The notes under the pieces were generated by a model. It saw only the letters and a program-made list of their open reading frames with translations. It searched no databases and was not told the origin of the DNA. From the NCBI RefSeq assembly GCF_003651225.1, contig NZ_RCDB01000003.1:189259-253258 (forward strand): a stretch of 64,000 nucleotides of DNA, written 5' to 3'. The position numbers were made by a program, and so were the translations under genes. This stretch comes from Microbacterium telephonicum (GTDB lineage: Bacteria > Actinomycetota > Actinomycetes > Actinomycetales > Microbacteriaceae). Of the stretch, positions 16,914-25,539 are shown one piece after another; position 1 is the first letter of the stretch, and the number at the start of each line of letters is the position of its first letter.

Positions 16914-16918
16914 TCTAG
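15917..16918 (+). CDS. IS481-family DDE transposase
   Basis: A 333-aa transposase. An N-terminal helix-turn-helix (LTPEGRRRLASSIVDHGWSV... RFQCSPATASRW) and a second HTH (RWGPHRIAWHLGIPRSTVGR) are followed by the RNase-H-like core with the catalytic triad: LVHVDIKKLG (first D), VMTDNGACY (second D) and PFRPQSNGKVERFNRTL (E). The GTG at 15917 is preceded by GGAGG at the right distance, better than the in-frame ATG at 15878. The last codons are GGG AAG AAC AT-, and the TAG stop lies in the flanking target duplication (16916-16918), so the element itself carries no stop codon. Confidence 0.92.
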   Translation: MTHANAPLTPEGRRRLASSIVDHGWSVRVAAQRFQCSPATASRWSRRYRAGLPLTDRSSRPTTSPHRLSTRAERRVIALRFTRRWGPHRIAWHLGIPRSTVGRVLARYRMPLLRHLDQSTGLPVRKPRAVRYEMSRPGELVHVDIKKLGAIPDGGGWRMHGRGSTQDRRAGIARDRAARRGASASRGYVFLHHAVDDHSRLAYSERLGDERGETAASFWIRARAFFADHDVTVTAVMTDNGACYRSHVFAAALGDAVKHRRTRPFRPQSNGKVERFNRTLATEWAYARPYASEAERAAAYPAWLHHYNHHRPHSGIGGLVPSARVHNLTGKNI

Positions 16919-16919
16919 G
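16914..16919. repeat. IS481 target-site duplication, right copy
   Basis: TCTAGG. Its CTAG supplies the TAG stop of the transposase on the plus strand and, read in reverse, the TAG stop of ribF on the minus strand. Confidence 0.9.
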
Positions 16920-17871
16920 CGAGCGCGGCGCGCACCTGCGCGACGTCGCCCGCCATCTGCGTGATGAGCGTCTCGATGCCCTCGAAGGCCACCATGCCGC
17001 GGATGCGGGCGACGAACTGCACCTGCACGCGATGGCCGTACAGGTCGAGGTCGGTCTCGTCGAGCACGTACGCCTCCACCTGGCGCGCGTCGACGTCGTC
17101 GAAGGTCGGGTTCGTGCCGATCGAGATCGCCGCGGGATAGCGGGTGATCGCGTGCGCCGGCGCGTCGGCCGCGCCCTCGTCGACGAGCCACCCGGCGTAG
17201 ATGCCGTCGGCGGGGATGAAACCCTCGGCATCCGCAGCCAGGTTCGCCGTCGGGAAGCCCAGCTCACGCCCCCGCTTGAGCCCGTGCACGACCTCGCCGC
17301 GCATCGCGTGCGGACGGCCGAGCAGTCGCGCGGCGCCCTCGACGTCCCCTGCGGTGAGGAGGTCGCGCACCCACGTCGACGAGACCCGCCTGCCGGCGCC
17401 CTCGACGTCTCCGACGACGTCGACGGCGAACCCGAACTCGCCGCCCAGCTCGGTGAGCGCGGCGGGATCACCCGCGCCCCCGCGCCCGAAGCGGAAGTCG
17501 TCGCCGACCATGACGCGGACGACGGCGAGGGCGTCCACGAGCACGTGCTCCACGAATTCCCGCGGCGCCAGTCCCGCCAGCGCGGCGTCGAAGCGCAGCA
17601 CGAGCGTCGCGTCGACGCCGGCGTCGGAGAGCAGCGCGAGCTTCTGCTCGAGGCTGCACACCGGTTCAGGGCACAGCTCGGGCCGCAGAAGACTCAGCGG
17701 GTTGCGGTCGAAGGTGACGGCGACGACGCGGGCGCCGGCATCCGTCGCCGCGACGCGGGCACGGTCGATCACGGCGCGATGGCCGGAGTGCACGCCGTCG
17801 AACTTGCCGATCGCGACGATGCTCGGGCCGAAGCCGGCGGGGACTTCGGCGGGGTCGTGGAAGACGATCAC
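16915..17871 (-). CDS. ribF: Bifunctional riboflavin kinase / FAD synthetase
   Basis: A 318-aa enzyme making FMN from riboflavin and then FAD. The N-terminal nucleotidyltransferase part shows IVAIGKFDGVHSGHRAVI, VVAVTFDRNPLSLL, VMVGDDFRFGRGGAGD and SSTWVRDLL. The C-terminal flavokinase part shows GEVVHGLKRGRELGFPTANL, PADGIYAGWL and SIGTNPTF. All hallmark motifs are intact. The GTG at 17871 gives the usual VIVFHDP start and overlaps the upstream gene stop by 4 bp. The TAG stop lies in the CTAG of the IS481 target duplication; the reading frame itself was not changed by the insertion. A 31-bp copy of its 3' end lies beyond the IS, suggesting rearrangement of the gene end. Confidence 0.95.
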   Translation of the reverse strand: MIVFHDPAEVPAGFGPSIVAIGKFDGVHSGHRAVIDRARVAATDAGARVVAVTFDRNPLSLLRPELCPEPVCSLEQKLALLSDAGVDATLVLRFDAALAGLAPREFVEHVLVDALAVVRVMVGDDFRFGRGGAGDPAALTELGGEFGFAVDVVGDVEGAGRRVSSTWVRDLLTAGDVEGAARLLGRPHAMRGEVVHGLKRGRELGFPTANLAADAEGFIPADGIYAGWLVDEGAADAPAHAITRYPAAISIGTNPTFDDVDARQVEAYVLDETDLDLYGHRVQVQFVARIRGMVAFEGIETLITQMAGDVAQVRAALA

Positions 17872-18332
17872 CAGCGGGATCCCTCCGTGACGGGCTCGGG
17901 CTGCGGCTCCGGCGCGCCGGCGCGGTGGGTCCACAGCCACCACAGGCCGACGCAGGGCAGCGCGAGCGGAATCCAGAAATAGCCGTAGCCGTACCCCGAC
18001 CACACGGTCGCGTCGTGGGCGAACAGCTCCGGGTGCGTGAGACTCAGCGTGCCGACGACGAGCACGCCGAGCAGCTCGAAGGCGATGGCGACCCAGGCCA
18101 CGACGTACCACTCCCGCGAGTCGGCCTTCACGAGCGCGACGGTCGCGAGGATGTAGACGAGCGCAGCGACGGCCGACAGCGTGTATGCCACCGGAGCGGC
18201 GGCGAAGTCCTCGACGATCTGCACGAACGAGCGGCCGGTGGCCGCGAGGGCCATCACGGCATACACGACCACGAGCACCCGGCCGATGCCGGTCATGCGG
18301 GCGGTGGACCCGTGATCGGTGCGCTCAGTCAT
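17868..18332 (-). CDS. Four-helix membrane protein of unknown function
   Basis: A 154-aa protein without a family I recognise. Four hydrophobic helices lie at about residues 17-35, 47-68, 76-97 and 115-135; the last is aromatic-rich (GYGYGYFWIPLALP). The N-terminus is short and polar, and the C-terminus is acidic/Pro-rich (APEPQPEPVTEG). It lies between a second small membrane protein and ribF in one direction, with its stop overlapping the ribF GTG by 4 bp (GTGA), so it is in the truB-ribF operon. Confidence 0.8.
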   Translation of the reverse strand: MTERTDHGSTARMTGIGRVLVVVYAVMALAATGRSFVQIVEDFAAAPVAYTLSAVAALVYILATVALVKADSREWYVVAWVAIAFELLGVLVVGTLSLTHPELFAHDATVWSGYGYGYFWIPLALPCVGLWWLWTHRAGAPEPQPEPVTEGSRW

Positions 18333-18344
18333 GACCGACCCATT

Positions 18345-18713
18345 TTAGGCGCCGGAACCGGTCCAGATGACCTGCATGCGCCACACCATCACCGCGACCG
18401 ACAGTGCGGCGACGCCCATGATGACGGTGCTCCACCGGCTGCGTTCGATGAGGGCCCAGAAGACCGCGGCCGGCGGCAGCAGCACGGCCGAGACGAGGTA
18501 CACCCAGAACTCGAGCACACTCTCCTGCGGTGGGTTGCCGGCGAACGGCGCGACGATCGAGACGACGACCTGTGCGAGCAGCAGCACGAGCACGAGCGCG
18601 AGCGCGCCGACACTGAGATCGCTGGGCCGGCGACCCACGAGCCCGAGCGTGACGCACAGGATGCCGGCGGCCGCCGCGACGGCGACCTGCGCGATCGCGA
18701 ACCACTCGATCAC
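18345..18713 (-). CDS. Small four-helix membrane protein
   Basis: A 122-aa protein. Hydrophobic segments lie at about residues 5-26, 33-56, 65-88 and 96-114; there are no charged catalytic motifs. Its ATG at 18713 overlaps the truB stop (ATGA), so it is translated from the same mRNA. Unknown function. Its regular position between truB and ribF and its pairing with the next four-helix protein suggest that the two act together (inference). Confidence 0.78.
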   Translation of the reverse strand: MIEWFAIAQVAVAAAAGILCVTLGLVGRRPSDLSVGALALVLVLLLAQVVVSIVAPFAGNPPQESVLEFWVYLVSAVLLPPAAVFWALIERSRWSTVIMGVAALSVAVMVWRMQVIWTGSGA

Positions 18714-19591
18714 GAAGATGCCTCTTCCGGCATGTTCATCGCGCTCTTCACGTCGGCACCCCGCCGCTCGACGATCCCGACGAGCGCCCCGTCCGGATCG
18801 ATCGCCGCAGGAGTGGGGTCCGTCAGTCGTTCGGCGGCGCCGATCAGTCGCTTCCCGTGACGCAGGTCCCGCGCTTCGTCGGCAGTGACCGGGAAGACGC
18901 CGAGTACCGCGGCGGCGACCTCGGCGGGCGCGTGCAGCGCGGCATCCGGGGTGATCTCGGTGACGGCGTCGGCGACGGAGAACGGACCGATGCGGGTGCG
19001 CCGCAGCGCCGTGAGATGACCGCCGACCCCGAGCGTGTCGCCGAGGTCGCGGGCGAGGGCGCGGATGTAGGTGCCGCTCGTGCAGTCCACCACGACGTCG
19101 ACGTCGAGCAGCCCGTCCGTTCGGCGGATCTCCCGCACGTCGAACCGGCTGACCGTCACGCGCCGGGCCTTCAGTTCGACGTGCTCGCCGGCGCGGGCGA
19201 GGTCGTACGCACGCCGCCCCGCGACCTTGATCGCCGACACCCGGCTGGGCACCTGATCGATCTCGCCGGTGAGGTCGCGGATGCCCGCGCGCACCGCATC
19301 GTCGTCGACGCCGGACGCATCGGTGCGTGCCGTCTGCTGCCCGTCGGCGTCGTCGGAGTCGGTCGCGACGCCGAGCCGGATCGTCGCCTCATACGTCTTG
19401 TCGAGTCCGACGAGGTACGTCAGCAGGCGCGTCGCGCCGTCGACGCCGAGCACGAGCAGCCCCGTCGCCATCGGGTCGAGAGTGCCGGCGTGCCCGATCT
19501 TTCGCGTGCCGAGCGCGCGGCGGGCGCGTGCGACGACGTCGTGGCTCGTGATCGCGCCGGGCTTGTCGACGAGGAGGATCCCGCTGGGCAT
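18710..19591 (-). CDS. truB: tRNA pseudouridine(55) synthase
   Basis: A 293-aa enzyme converting U55 of tRNA to pseudouridine. SGILLVDKPGAITSHDVV opens the protein, KIGHAGTLDPMATGLLVLG carries the catalytic Asp, and KTYEATIRLG, VPSRVSAIKVAGRRAYDLAR and SGTYIRALARDLG follow; this is the full TruB signature set. A C-terminal extension after residue 210 covers the PUA-like region. The promoter region has TAGGCT (19599-19604, minus strand) 7 nt before the ATG, so it can be transcribed independently of rbfA, from which it is separated here by divergent mutY. Confidence 0.95.
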   Translation of the reverse strand: MPSGILLVDKPGAITSHDVVARARRALGTRKIGHAGTLDPMATGLLVLGVDGATRLLTYLVGLDKTYEATIRLGVATDSDDADGQQTARTDASGVDDDAVRAGIRDLTGEIDQVPSRVSAIKVAGRRAYDLARAGEHVELKARRVTVSRFDVREIRRTDGLLDVDVVVDCTSGTYIRALARDLGDTLGVGGHLTALRRTRIGPFSVADAVTEITPDAALHAPAEVAAAVLGVFPVTADEARDLRHGKRLIGAAERLTDPTPAAIDPDGALVGIVERRGADVKSAMNMPEEASS

Positions 19592-19598
19592 GCCTTCC

Positions 19599-19604
19599 AG
19601 CCTA
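19599..19604 (-). promoter_or_regulatory. TAGGCT -10 box upstream of truB
   Basis: The reverse complement of 19599-19604 is TAGGCT, 7 nt from the truB ATG. Confidence 0.5.
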
Positions 19605-19635
19605 AGCGGCGGGGCTGCGCCCCTCCTCCGCGACG

Positions 19636-19641
19636 TAGGCT
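19636..19641 (+). promoter_or_regulatory. TAGGCT -10 box, leaderless mutY
   Basis: TAGGCT ends 6 nt before the mutY ATG at 19648. It forms a compact divergent promoter pair with truB. Confidence 0.55.
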
Positions 19642-19647
19642 GGCCGG

Positions 19648-20514
19648 ATGCCCGCCCTCGCCGACCCGCTGATCGCGTGGTACGCGGATGCGGCGCGCGA
19701 CCTGCCCTGGCGACGCCCCGGTTTCGGTGCGTGGGGCACGCTTGTGAGCGAGTTCATGCTGCAGCAGACGCCGGTCGCCCGCGTGATCCCGCACCTGGAA
19801 GCGTGGCTGATGCGCTGGCCGACACCGACCGACCTCGCCGCGGCCGCGCCGGCCGACGCAGTGCGGCAGTGGGCGAACCTCGGATATCCGCGGCGTGCGC
19901 TGTGGCTGCACCGCGCGGCGGTCGAGATCCGCGACCGACACGACGGGGTCGTCCCCCGCGACGTCGATGCGCTGCTCGCCCTCACCGGCATCGGCGACTA
20001 CACCGCACGCGCCGTCGCGGTCTTCGCGTACGGCGACCGGCATCCCGTGGTCGACACGAACACGCGCCGGGTGCTCGCGCGCGCCGTCGACGGCCGCGCG
20101 CAGCCGGGCGCCCCCGGTAAACGCGACCTCGCCGCGATGGCGGCGCAGCTGCCCGCCGACGACGCCGCGGCCGCCGTGGTCAACGCGGCCGCGATGGAAC
20201 TCGGGGCCCTCGTGTGCACGGCGCGCAGCCCGCGTTGCGAGGACTGTCCCCTCGCAGGCCGCTGCACGTGGCGCGCGGCCGGCTACCCCGACACCGGCGA
20301 CGCACGTCGCAAGCAGGCGCGCTACGAAGGCAGCGACCGGCAGGCCAGGGGCGCGGTGCTCAAGCGCCTGCGCGAGGACACCGCACACGCCCTGCCGCAG
20401 GACGCGGTGCTGCCGGACTGGCCCGACGCGCGCCAGCGCGACCGGGCGATCGACTCACTCGTCGCCGACGGGCTCGTCGAAGCGGAAGACGGCCTGTTGC
20501 GCCTCCCCCGCTGA
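19648..20514 (+). CDS. mutY: A/G-specific adenine glycosylase
   Basis: A 288-aa base-excision repair enzyme removing adenine opposite 8-oxoguanine. DLPWRRPGFGAWGTLVSEFM and LQQTPVARVIP form the N-terminal signature with the catalytic Glu. LTGIGDYTARAVAVFAYG is the helix-hairpin-helix, followed by HPVVDTNTRRVLAR with the catalytic Asp. The four cysteines CTARSPRCEDCPLAGRC ligate the [4Fe-4S] cluster. It is shorter than E. coli MutY because the C-terminal NUDIX-like 8-oxoG recognition domain is missing; the last 65 residues are a small winged-helix-like tail, as in many actinobacterial homologues. It splits the usual rbfA-truB neighbourhood and is convergent with rbfA. The 161-bp gap behind it holds only a 9-bp tandem GCACCGCCC (about 20555-20575) and a weak TCTCAGGA/TCCTGAGA dyad (20541-20548, 20617-20624). 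Confidence 0.94.
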   Translation: MPALADPLIAWYADAARDLPWRRPGFGAWGTLVSEFMLQQTPVARVIPHLEAWLMRWPTPTDLAAAAPADAVRQWANLGYPRRALWLHRAAVEIRDRHDGVVPRDVDALLALTGIGDYTARAVAVFAYGDRHPVVDTNTRRVLARAVDGRAQPGAPGKRDLAAMAAQLPADDAAAAVVNAAAMELGALVCTARSPRCEDCPLAGRCTWRAAGYPDTGDARRKQARYEGSDRQARGAVLKRLREDTAHALPQDAVLPDWPDARQRDRAIDSLVADGLVEAEDGLLRLPR

Positions 20515-20675
20515 CGCGCAACGGGCCGAAGCCGTTCACTTCTCAGGACGAACGCACCGCCCGCACCGCCCGCACCGCGCGATCATGCGGCGGGAGCAGG
20601 CGACGGCGCGCGCTCATCCTGAGATGTGCGCGCACGCAGGGCGCCGACGCGACGCGCGCCCGGAACGGACGCGGG

Positions 20676-21125
20676 TCAGGCCTCGGCGGCCTCGGTGTCG
20701 TCGCCTTGTTCGCGGGGCTTGACGTAGGGGTCGGCCTCGCCCGCGTACGCGGCGCCGGTCGCGAGCCCCGCCACGGCGGCGTCACGCTCGCGCGCTTCGC
20801 GCAGCAGGTCCTCGATGTGTCCGGCGTTGTCGGGCAGCGCGTCGAGGATGAACTCGAGCGTCGGGGTGAGACGCACGTTGAGGTGCTTGCCGACCTCGCT
20901 GCGCAGCATCCCCGTCGCCGCCTTCAGCGCGGCGGCCGAGTCCTGGCGCTCCTGGTCGCTGCCGTACACCGTGTAGAACACCGACGCGTGCTGCAGGTCA
21001 CCCGTGACGCGCACCTCGGTGATCGTGACGAAGCCGAGTCGCGGGTCGCGCAGACCCTTCTCGAGGCGCTCCGCGAGGATGACGCGGATGCGGTCTCCCA
21101 GGCGTGCCTGACGTTCGTTTGCCAT
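20676..21125 (-). CDS. rbfA: 30S ribosome-binding factor A
   Basis: A 149-aa KH-fold ribosome maturation factor binding the 5' region of 16S rRNA. RQARLGDRIRVILAERLEKG, DPRLGFVTITEVRVTGDLQH and LTPTLEFILD are the family landmarks. An acidic C-terminal tail (REQGDDTEAAEA) is extra. The start at 21125 is preferred to the in-frame ATG 15 nt upstream because MANERQARL is the conserved beginning and GAAGGAAGAGAAG precedes it. It lies 69 bp downstream of infB in the same transcription unit. Confidence 0.94.
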   Translation of the reverse strand: MANERQARLGDRIRVILAERLEKGLRDPRLGFVTITEVRVTGDLQHASVFYTVYGSDQERQDSAAALKAATGMLRSEVGKHLNVRLTPTLEFILDALPDNAGHIEDLLREARERDAAVAGLATGAAYAGEADPYVKPREQGDDTEAAEA

Positions 21126-21194
21126 CTTCTCTTCCTTCACGTGTGCGCGAAGGGCGCCCGCAAGTCTCCACGGGCGCCCCTCACGTCAAACGGA

Positions 21195-23954
21195 TCAGCC
21201 GCGCGGCTTCTCCACCATCTCGGTGGTCTCGATCTCGTCGCCGACCTGGATGTCGTTGTACTTGCCCAGGCCGATACCGCACTCGAAGTCGGTGCGGACC
21301 TCGGTGACGTCGTCCTTGAAGCGACGCAGCGACTCGATGGCCAGGCCGTCGGCCAGCACCACGCCGTCGCGGATGACGCGCGCCTTGGCGTTGCGCGTGA
21401 TCGTGCCCGAGCGGACGATGACACCGGCGATGTTGCCGAACTTCGAGGAGCGGAACACCTCGCGGATCTCGGCGACGCCCGACTGGACCTCTTCGTACTC
21501 CGGCTTGAGCAGGCCCTTCAGCGACTGCTCGACATCGTCGATCGCGTTGTAGATGACCGAGTAGAACCGGACGTCCACACCCTCGCGGGCGGCGCGCTCG
21601 CGCGCCTTCGTGTCGGGGCGGACGTTGAAGCCGATGACGATCGCGTTGTCGATCGTCGCCAGGTTGATGTCGGACTCGGTGATCGCACCCACACCGCGGT
21701 GGATGATGCGCAGCTGGACGCTGTCGTCGACCTCGATCTTGAGCAGCGACTCCTCGAGCGCCTCGACGGCACCGGAGACGTCACCCTTGATGATGAGGTT
21801 GAGCGACTCGACCTTGCCCTCTTCGAGCGCACGGGTGAAGTCCTCGAGCGAGATGCGCTTGCGGGCCTTGGCCAGCTGGGCGTTGCGCTCGGCGGCCTCG
21901 CGCTTCTCGGCGATCTGGCGGGCCATGCGGTCCTCGTCGGTGACGATGAAGATGTCACCGGCGCGCGGCACCGAGTTCAGACCCTGCACCTGCACGGGAC
22001 GCGACGGGAAGGCCTCGTCGACCGCATCGCCGTTCTCGTCGATCATGGCGCGGACGCGGCCGTAAGCCGTTCCCGCGACGATCGCGTCGCCGACGCGGAG
22101 CGTTCCGGACTGGATGAGCACGGTCGCCACCGAGCCGCGGCCCTTGTCGAGCTTGGCTTCGATCGCGACACCGCGCGCCGCCTTGTTCGGGTTGGCCGTG
22201 AGGTCCAGACCCGCGTCGGCGGTGAGCAGCACGGCGTCGAGCAGGTCCTGGATGCCGGTGTTCTGACGCGCGGAGACGTCGACGAACATGACCTCGCCGC
22301 CGTACTCCTCGGCGACCAGACCGTACTCGGTCAGCTGCTGGCGCACCTTGGCCGGGTTGGCATCGGGCTTGTCGACCTTGTTGACCGCGACCACGATCGG
22401 CACGTTCGCCGCCTGGGCGTGGTTCAGGGCCTCCACCGTCTGCGGCATGATGCCGTCGTCGGCGGCGACCACGAGGATCGCGATGTCGGTCACCTGCGCA
22501 CCACGGGCACGCATGGCGGTGAACGCCTCGTGACCCGGGGTGTCGATGAAGGTGATGGCGCGCTCGATGCCCTCGTGCTCGGTCCACACCTGGTAGGCAC
22601 CGATGTGCTGGGTGATGCCGCCGGCCTCACCCGCGACCACGTTGGTCTGACGGATCGCGTCGAGGAGGCGCGTCTTACCGTGGTCGACGTGACCCATGAC
22701 GGTCACCACCGGAGGACGGATCTCGAGGTCGTCCTCGCTCTCCGCCTCCAGCTCGGCCTCGAGGTCGAGACCGAAGCCCTCGAGGAGCTCTTTGTCCTCG
22801 TCCTCGGGCGAGACCATCTGGATGGTATAGCCGAGCTCGGCGCCGAGCACCTCGAAGGTGGCCTCGTCGAGCGACTCGGTCGCCGTCGCCATCTCGCCGA
22901 GGTTGAACAGGATCGTCACGAGCGTGCCGGGCTGCACGGTGTAGCCGCGCAGCGCCTCGAGCTTGTCGGCGAAGTCGGCGATCGACGCGCCGCGGCGCAG
23001 GCGGATGATCTCGCCGTTGCCCTTCTGGACGTTGACGCCGCCGACGACAGGCGCCGACCGCATCTCGAATTCCTGCCGCTTCGCCCGACGCGACTTGCGC
23101 TGCTTGGACTTGCCGCCGCCCTTGCCGAAGGCACCCGCGGTGCCGCCGCCGGGGCCACGGCCACGGCCGCCACCACCACCGGGGCGACCGGCGAAGCCGC
23201 CGGGAGCGCCACCGGGTGCACCGGGACGCTGGAAGCCACCGGCACCGCCGGGACGACCGGGACCGCCGGGACGCTGCTGGAAGGGCGCGCCGGGACGACC
23301 GCCGCCACCGGGGCGACCGGCACCGCCGGGACGCGGGGCGCCCGGGCGGGGTGCACCGGGACGCGGCGCCTGCGGGCGCGGGATGTTGCCGGGGGTGGGC
23401 CGCTGGCCCATGCCCTGCGCCGACGCGAAGGGGTTGTTCCCGGGGCGGGGGCCGGCGGGACGCTGACCCATGCCCTGCGACGACGCGAACGGGTTGTTGC
23501 CCGGACGCGGAGCGCCGCCACCGGGACGCGGGGCGCCCGGAGCGGGCGACGCGGCCGGCTTCGGACCGGGCGTCGGGGCGCCGGGCGCGGCCGGGGCACC
23601 CGTCGCGGGAGCGGCGGGAGCCGATGCGGACGGAGCCTCGGCCGCGGCGGGGGCCGCCGGAGCGGCGGGCTTGGCCGGGCCGGGGCGCGGGCCACCGGGC
23701 TTGGCTGCGGCACCGGGCTTGGCAGCGCCGGGCTTGGTCGCACCGGGGGCCGCGGGGGCGGACGCGGCGGGTGCCGCATCCGTCTTGCCTGCGCCGTCGG
23801 CCTCGAGGGCCGCACGGAGCTTGCGCGCCACCGGGGGCGCGATGGTGGAAGAGGGGCTCTTGACGTATTCGCCGAGCTCCTTCAGCTTCGCGAGGGCGAC
23901 TTTGCTGTCGACACCGATCTCGGAAGCGATCTCGTGCACGCGTGGGTTTGCCAC
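21195..23954 (-). CDS. infB: Translation initiation factor IF-2
   Basis: A 919-aa GTPase that places fMet-tRNA on the 30S subunit and joins subunits. Residues 1-50 are the IF2-N helical domain ([20 protein letters not shown]). Residues 60-290 are the long low-complexity Ala/Pro/Gly-rich actinobacterial linker containing two near-identical segments with PGNNPFAS and QGMGQRP. The basic [16 protein letters not shown] precedes the second IF2-N domain. The G domain starts near residue 420 with [10 protein letters not shown], then DTPGHEAF and NKVDKP, followed by the beta-barrel and the fMet-tRNA-binding C2 domain ending in [12 protein letters not shown]. Complete and colinear with nusA-ylxR upstream and rbfA downstream. 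Confidence 0.97.
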   Translation of the reverse strand: MANPRVHEIASEIGVDSKVALAKLKELGEYVKSPSSTIAPPVARKLRAALEADGAGKTDAAPAASAPAAPGATKPGAAKPGAAAKPGGPRPGPAKPAAPAAPAAAEAPSASAPAAPATGAPAAPGAPTPGPKPAASPAPGAPRPGGGAPRPGNNPFASSQGMGQRPAGPRPGNNPFASAQGMGQRPTPGNIPRPQAPRPGAPRPGAPRPGGAGRPGGGGRPGAPFQQRPGGPGRPGGAGGFQRPGAPGGAPGGFAGRPGGGGGRGRGPGGGTAGAFGKGGGKSKQRKSRRAKRQEFEMRSAPVVGGVNVQKGNGEIIRLRRGASIADFADKLEALRGYTVQPGTLVTILFNLGEMATATESLDEATFEVLGAELGYTIQMVSPEDEDKELLEGFGLDLEAELEAESEDDLEIRPPVVTVMGHVDHGKTRLLDAIRQTNVVAGEAGGITQHIGAYQVWTEHEGIERAITFIDTPGHEAFTAMRARGAQVTDIAILVVAADDGIMPQTVEALNHAQAANVPIVVAVNKVDKPDANPAKVRQQLTEYGLVAEEYGGEVMFVDVSARQNTGIQDLLDAVLLTADAGLDLTANPNKAARGVAIEAKLDKGRGSVATVLIQSGTLRVGDAIVAGTAYGRVRAMIDENGDAVDEAFPSRPVQVQGLNSVPRAGDIFIVTDEDRMARQIAEKREAAERNAQLAKARKRISLEDFTRALEEGKVESLNLIIKGDVSGAVEALEESLLKIEVDDSVQLRIIHRGVGAITESDINLATIDNAIVIGFNVRPDTKARERAAREGVDVRFYSVIYNAIDDVEQSLKGLLKPEYEEVQSGVAEIREVFRSSKFGNIAGVIVRSGTITRNAKARVIRDGVVLADGLAIESLRRFKDDVTEVRTDFECGIGLGKYNDIQVGDEIETTEMVEKPRG

Positions 23955-24046
23955 AAATTCTCCTGTCTGGGGTCTACCCGGACAGGGCAGACCGTTAGTT
24001 GCGGACGGGTCTCATTTCGAGCCGTTCACTTTGAGTCCATAGCCGT

Positions 24047-24298
24047 TCAGCCGTTTCGCTGGTGGGTGTTCTGAAAGGTCTGCGTGTCCAGGGGGCCGGA
24101 CACCCGCAGTGCGCGTCCGAATGCGCGGCGCCGCAGGGCGGCATCCACACAGGTGTCCGTGTCATGCACCCACGCGCCCCGACCCGGCAGCGCGGCCCGC
24201 TCGTCTGCGACGAGCTCGCCGTCCCGCTGGACGACCCTCAGGAGCGAGGATCGGGGGGCACGCGCGCGGCATCCCACGCACGTTCGGACGGGTTCCAT
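24047..24298 (-). CDS. ylxR: YlxR family RNA-binding protein (DUF448)
   Basis: An 83-aa basic protein. PVRTCVGCRARAPRSSLLRV is the family signature with the CxxC pair, and GRGAWVHDTDTCVDAALRR is the conserved second half. YlxR sits between nusA and infB in many Gram-positive bacteria and has been linked to RNase P and to transcriptional control (literature knowledge). Its start at 24298 follows a long hairpin separating it from nusA, so a separate expression level from nusA is likely. Confidence 0.9.
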   Translation of the reverse strand: MEPVRTCVGCRARAPRSSLLRVVQRDGELVADERAALPGRGAWVHDTDTCVDAALRRRAFGRALRVSGPLDTQTFQNTHQRNG

Positions 24299-24321
24299 CC
24301 TACCCCCTTCGAGGGCTCTGG

Positions 24322-24411
24322 CGTTTCGACTCGCGCCTCGGGCGCTCGCTCAACGACCGGACGGAGACTCCGCCGCGCCCGGTCGTTGAGCGAGCGCAGC
24401 GAGTCGAAACG
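24322..24411. repeat. Long inverted repeat between nusA and ylxR
   Basis: Left arm 24322-24360 and right arm 24379-24411. Outer parts CGTTTCGACTCGC pair with GCGAGTCGAAACG; inner parts GCGCTCGCTCAACGACCGG pair with CCGGTCGTTGAGCGAGCGC. A 6-bp extra stretch in the left arm bulges out. The right arm starts directly at the nusA stop codon. The sequence looks like a dispersed Microbacteriaceae hairpin rather than a standard terminator (no U-tract), and it could attenuate read-through into ylxR-infB. Confidence 0.75.
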
Positions 24412-25398
24412 TCACGACTCCAGGATCGAGTCGGGCTGGATGTCGATCTTCGCGCCGGTGAGCTTGGCGGCGAGGCGGGCGTTCTGCCCCTCCTTGCCGA
24501 TCGCGAGCGAGAGCTGGTAGTCGGGCACGAGGGCGCGGACGGCCTTCGTGTTCGCGTCGAGGATGAAGCTCGAGGTGACCTTGGCGGGCGACAGCGCGTT
24601 GGCGACGAACTTCGCGAGCTCGCCGTCGTAGTCGACGATGTCGATCTTCTCGCCGCCGAGCTCCTCGGTCACCGCGCGCACGCGGCGGCCGAGCTCGCCG
24701 ATGCAGGCGCCCTTCGCGTTGATGGCCGGGTCGCTGGCCTTGACGGCGATCTTCGTGCGGTGGCCGGCCTCGCGGGCGAGCGAGACGATCTCGACGACGC
24801 CCGACGCGATCTCGGGAACCTCGAGCGCGAAGAGCTTGCGCACGAGTCCGGGGTGGGTGCGCGACACGGTGATCGACGGGCCCTTCGTGCCCTTGGACAC
24901 CGAGGTGACGTAGACGCGGATGCGTGAGCCGTGCGGGTACTCCTCACCCGGCACCTGCTCCTCGGGGGGAAGGATCGCCTCGACCGAGCCGAGGTCGACG
25001 TGGACCATGCGGGGGTTCGGACCCTGCTGGATGACGCCGGCGACGATGTCGCCCTCCCTGCCGCGGAACTCGCCCAGGATCGCGTCGTCGGCGATGTCGC
25101 GCAGACGCTGGCCGATCACCTGCTTGGCCGCGAAGGCGGCGATGCGGCCGAAGTCCTCCGGAGTCGACTCCTCCTCGCCGATGACGGCGCCCTCGTCGTC
25201 GAGCAGCGGCACGAACACGGCGACGTGGCCGGTCTTGCGGTCGAGCTCGGCGCGGGCGCCCTGCGGCAGCTCACCGGTCGGGGAGGTGTGCTTCGCGTAG
25301 GCGGTGAGGATGGCCTGTTCGATGATGCGGACGAGTTCGTCGAAGGGGATCTCCTTCTCACGCTCGACCGTCCGCAGCAGTCCGAGATCGATGTCCAC
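24412..25398 (-). CDS. nusA: Transcription termination/antitermination factor NusA
   Basis: A 328-aa RNA polymerase-binding factor. The N-terminal RNAP-binding domain begins [19 protein letters not shown]. The S1 domain (about 125-200) includes [13 protein letters not shown]1 follows with [20 protein letters not shown], and KH2 with [20 protein letters not shown] and [14 protein letters not shown]. No C-terminal acidic repeats, as normal for actinobacteria. The gene usually upstream, rimP, is absent; instead a divergent symporter gene starts 141 bp away. Confidence 0.96.
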   Translation of the reverse strand: MDIDLGLLRTVEREKEIPFDELVRIIEQAILTAYAKHTSPTGELPQGARAELDRKTGHVAVFVPLLDDEGAVIGEEESTPEDFGRIAAFAAKQVIGQRLRDIADDAILGEFRGREGDIVAGVIQQGPNPRMVHVDLGSVEAILPPEEQVPGEEYPHGSRIRVYVTSVSKGTKGPSITVSRTHPGLVRKLFALEVPEIASGVVEIVSLAREAGHRTKIAVKASDPAINAKGACIGELGRRVRAVTEELGGEKIDIVDYDGELAKFVANALSPAKVTSSFILDANTKAVRALVPDYQLSLAIGKEGQNARLAAKLTGAKIDIQPDSILES

Positions 25399-25539
25399 GA
25401 TGCCTCCCTATTCAGCTCTCGCCGGCGGTCTCCCCCGGCATCCACACAACGTTACCCGATGACGCCTGAGAGCACCCCGGAGGGTTTTGCCCCGCGGTCG
25501 GTCCTTGCCCGGGACGGGGTCGATCGGGAGACTGGGGCG

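Noticed and set aside
16915..17871. ribF inactivated by the IS
   Set aside because: The frame ends at its own TAG in the CTAG target; all flavokinase and synthetase motifs are complete.
20541..20624. Terminator or small RNA between mutY and rbfA
   Set aside because: Only an 8-bp dyad with a 68-nt centre and a short GCACCGCCC tandem are seen; too weak to list as a feature.
20214..24074. 1286-codon open frame on the plus strand
   Set aside because: Antisense to rbfA and infB, no recognisable domain, composition typical of a shadow frame.
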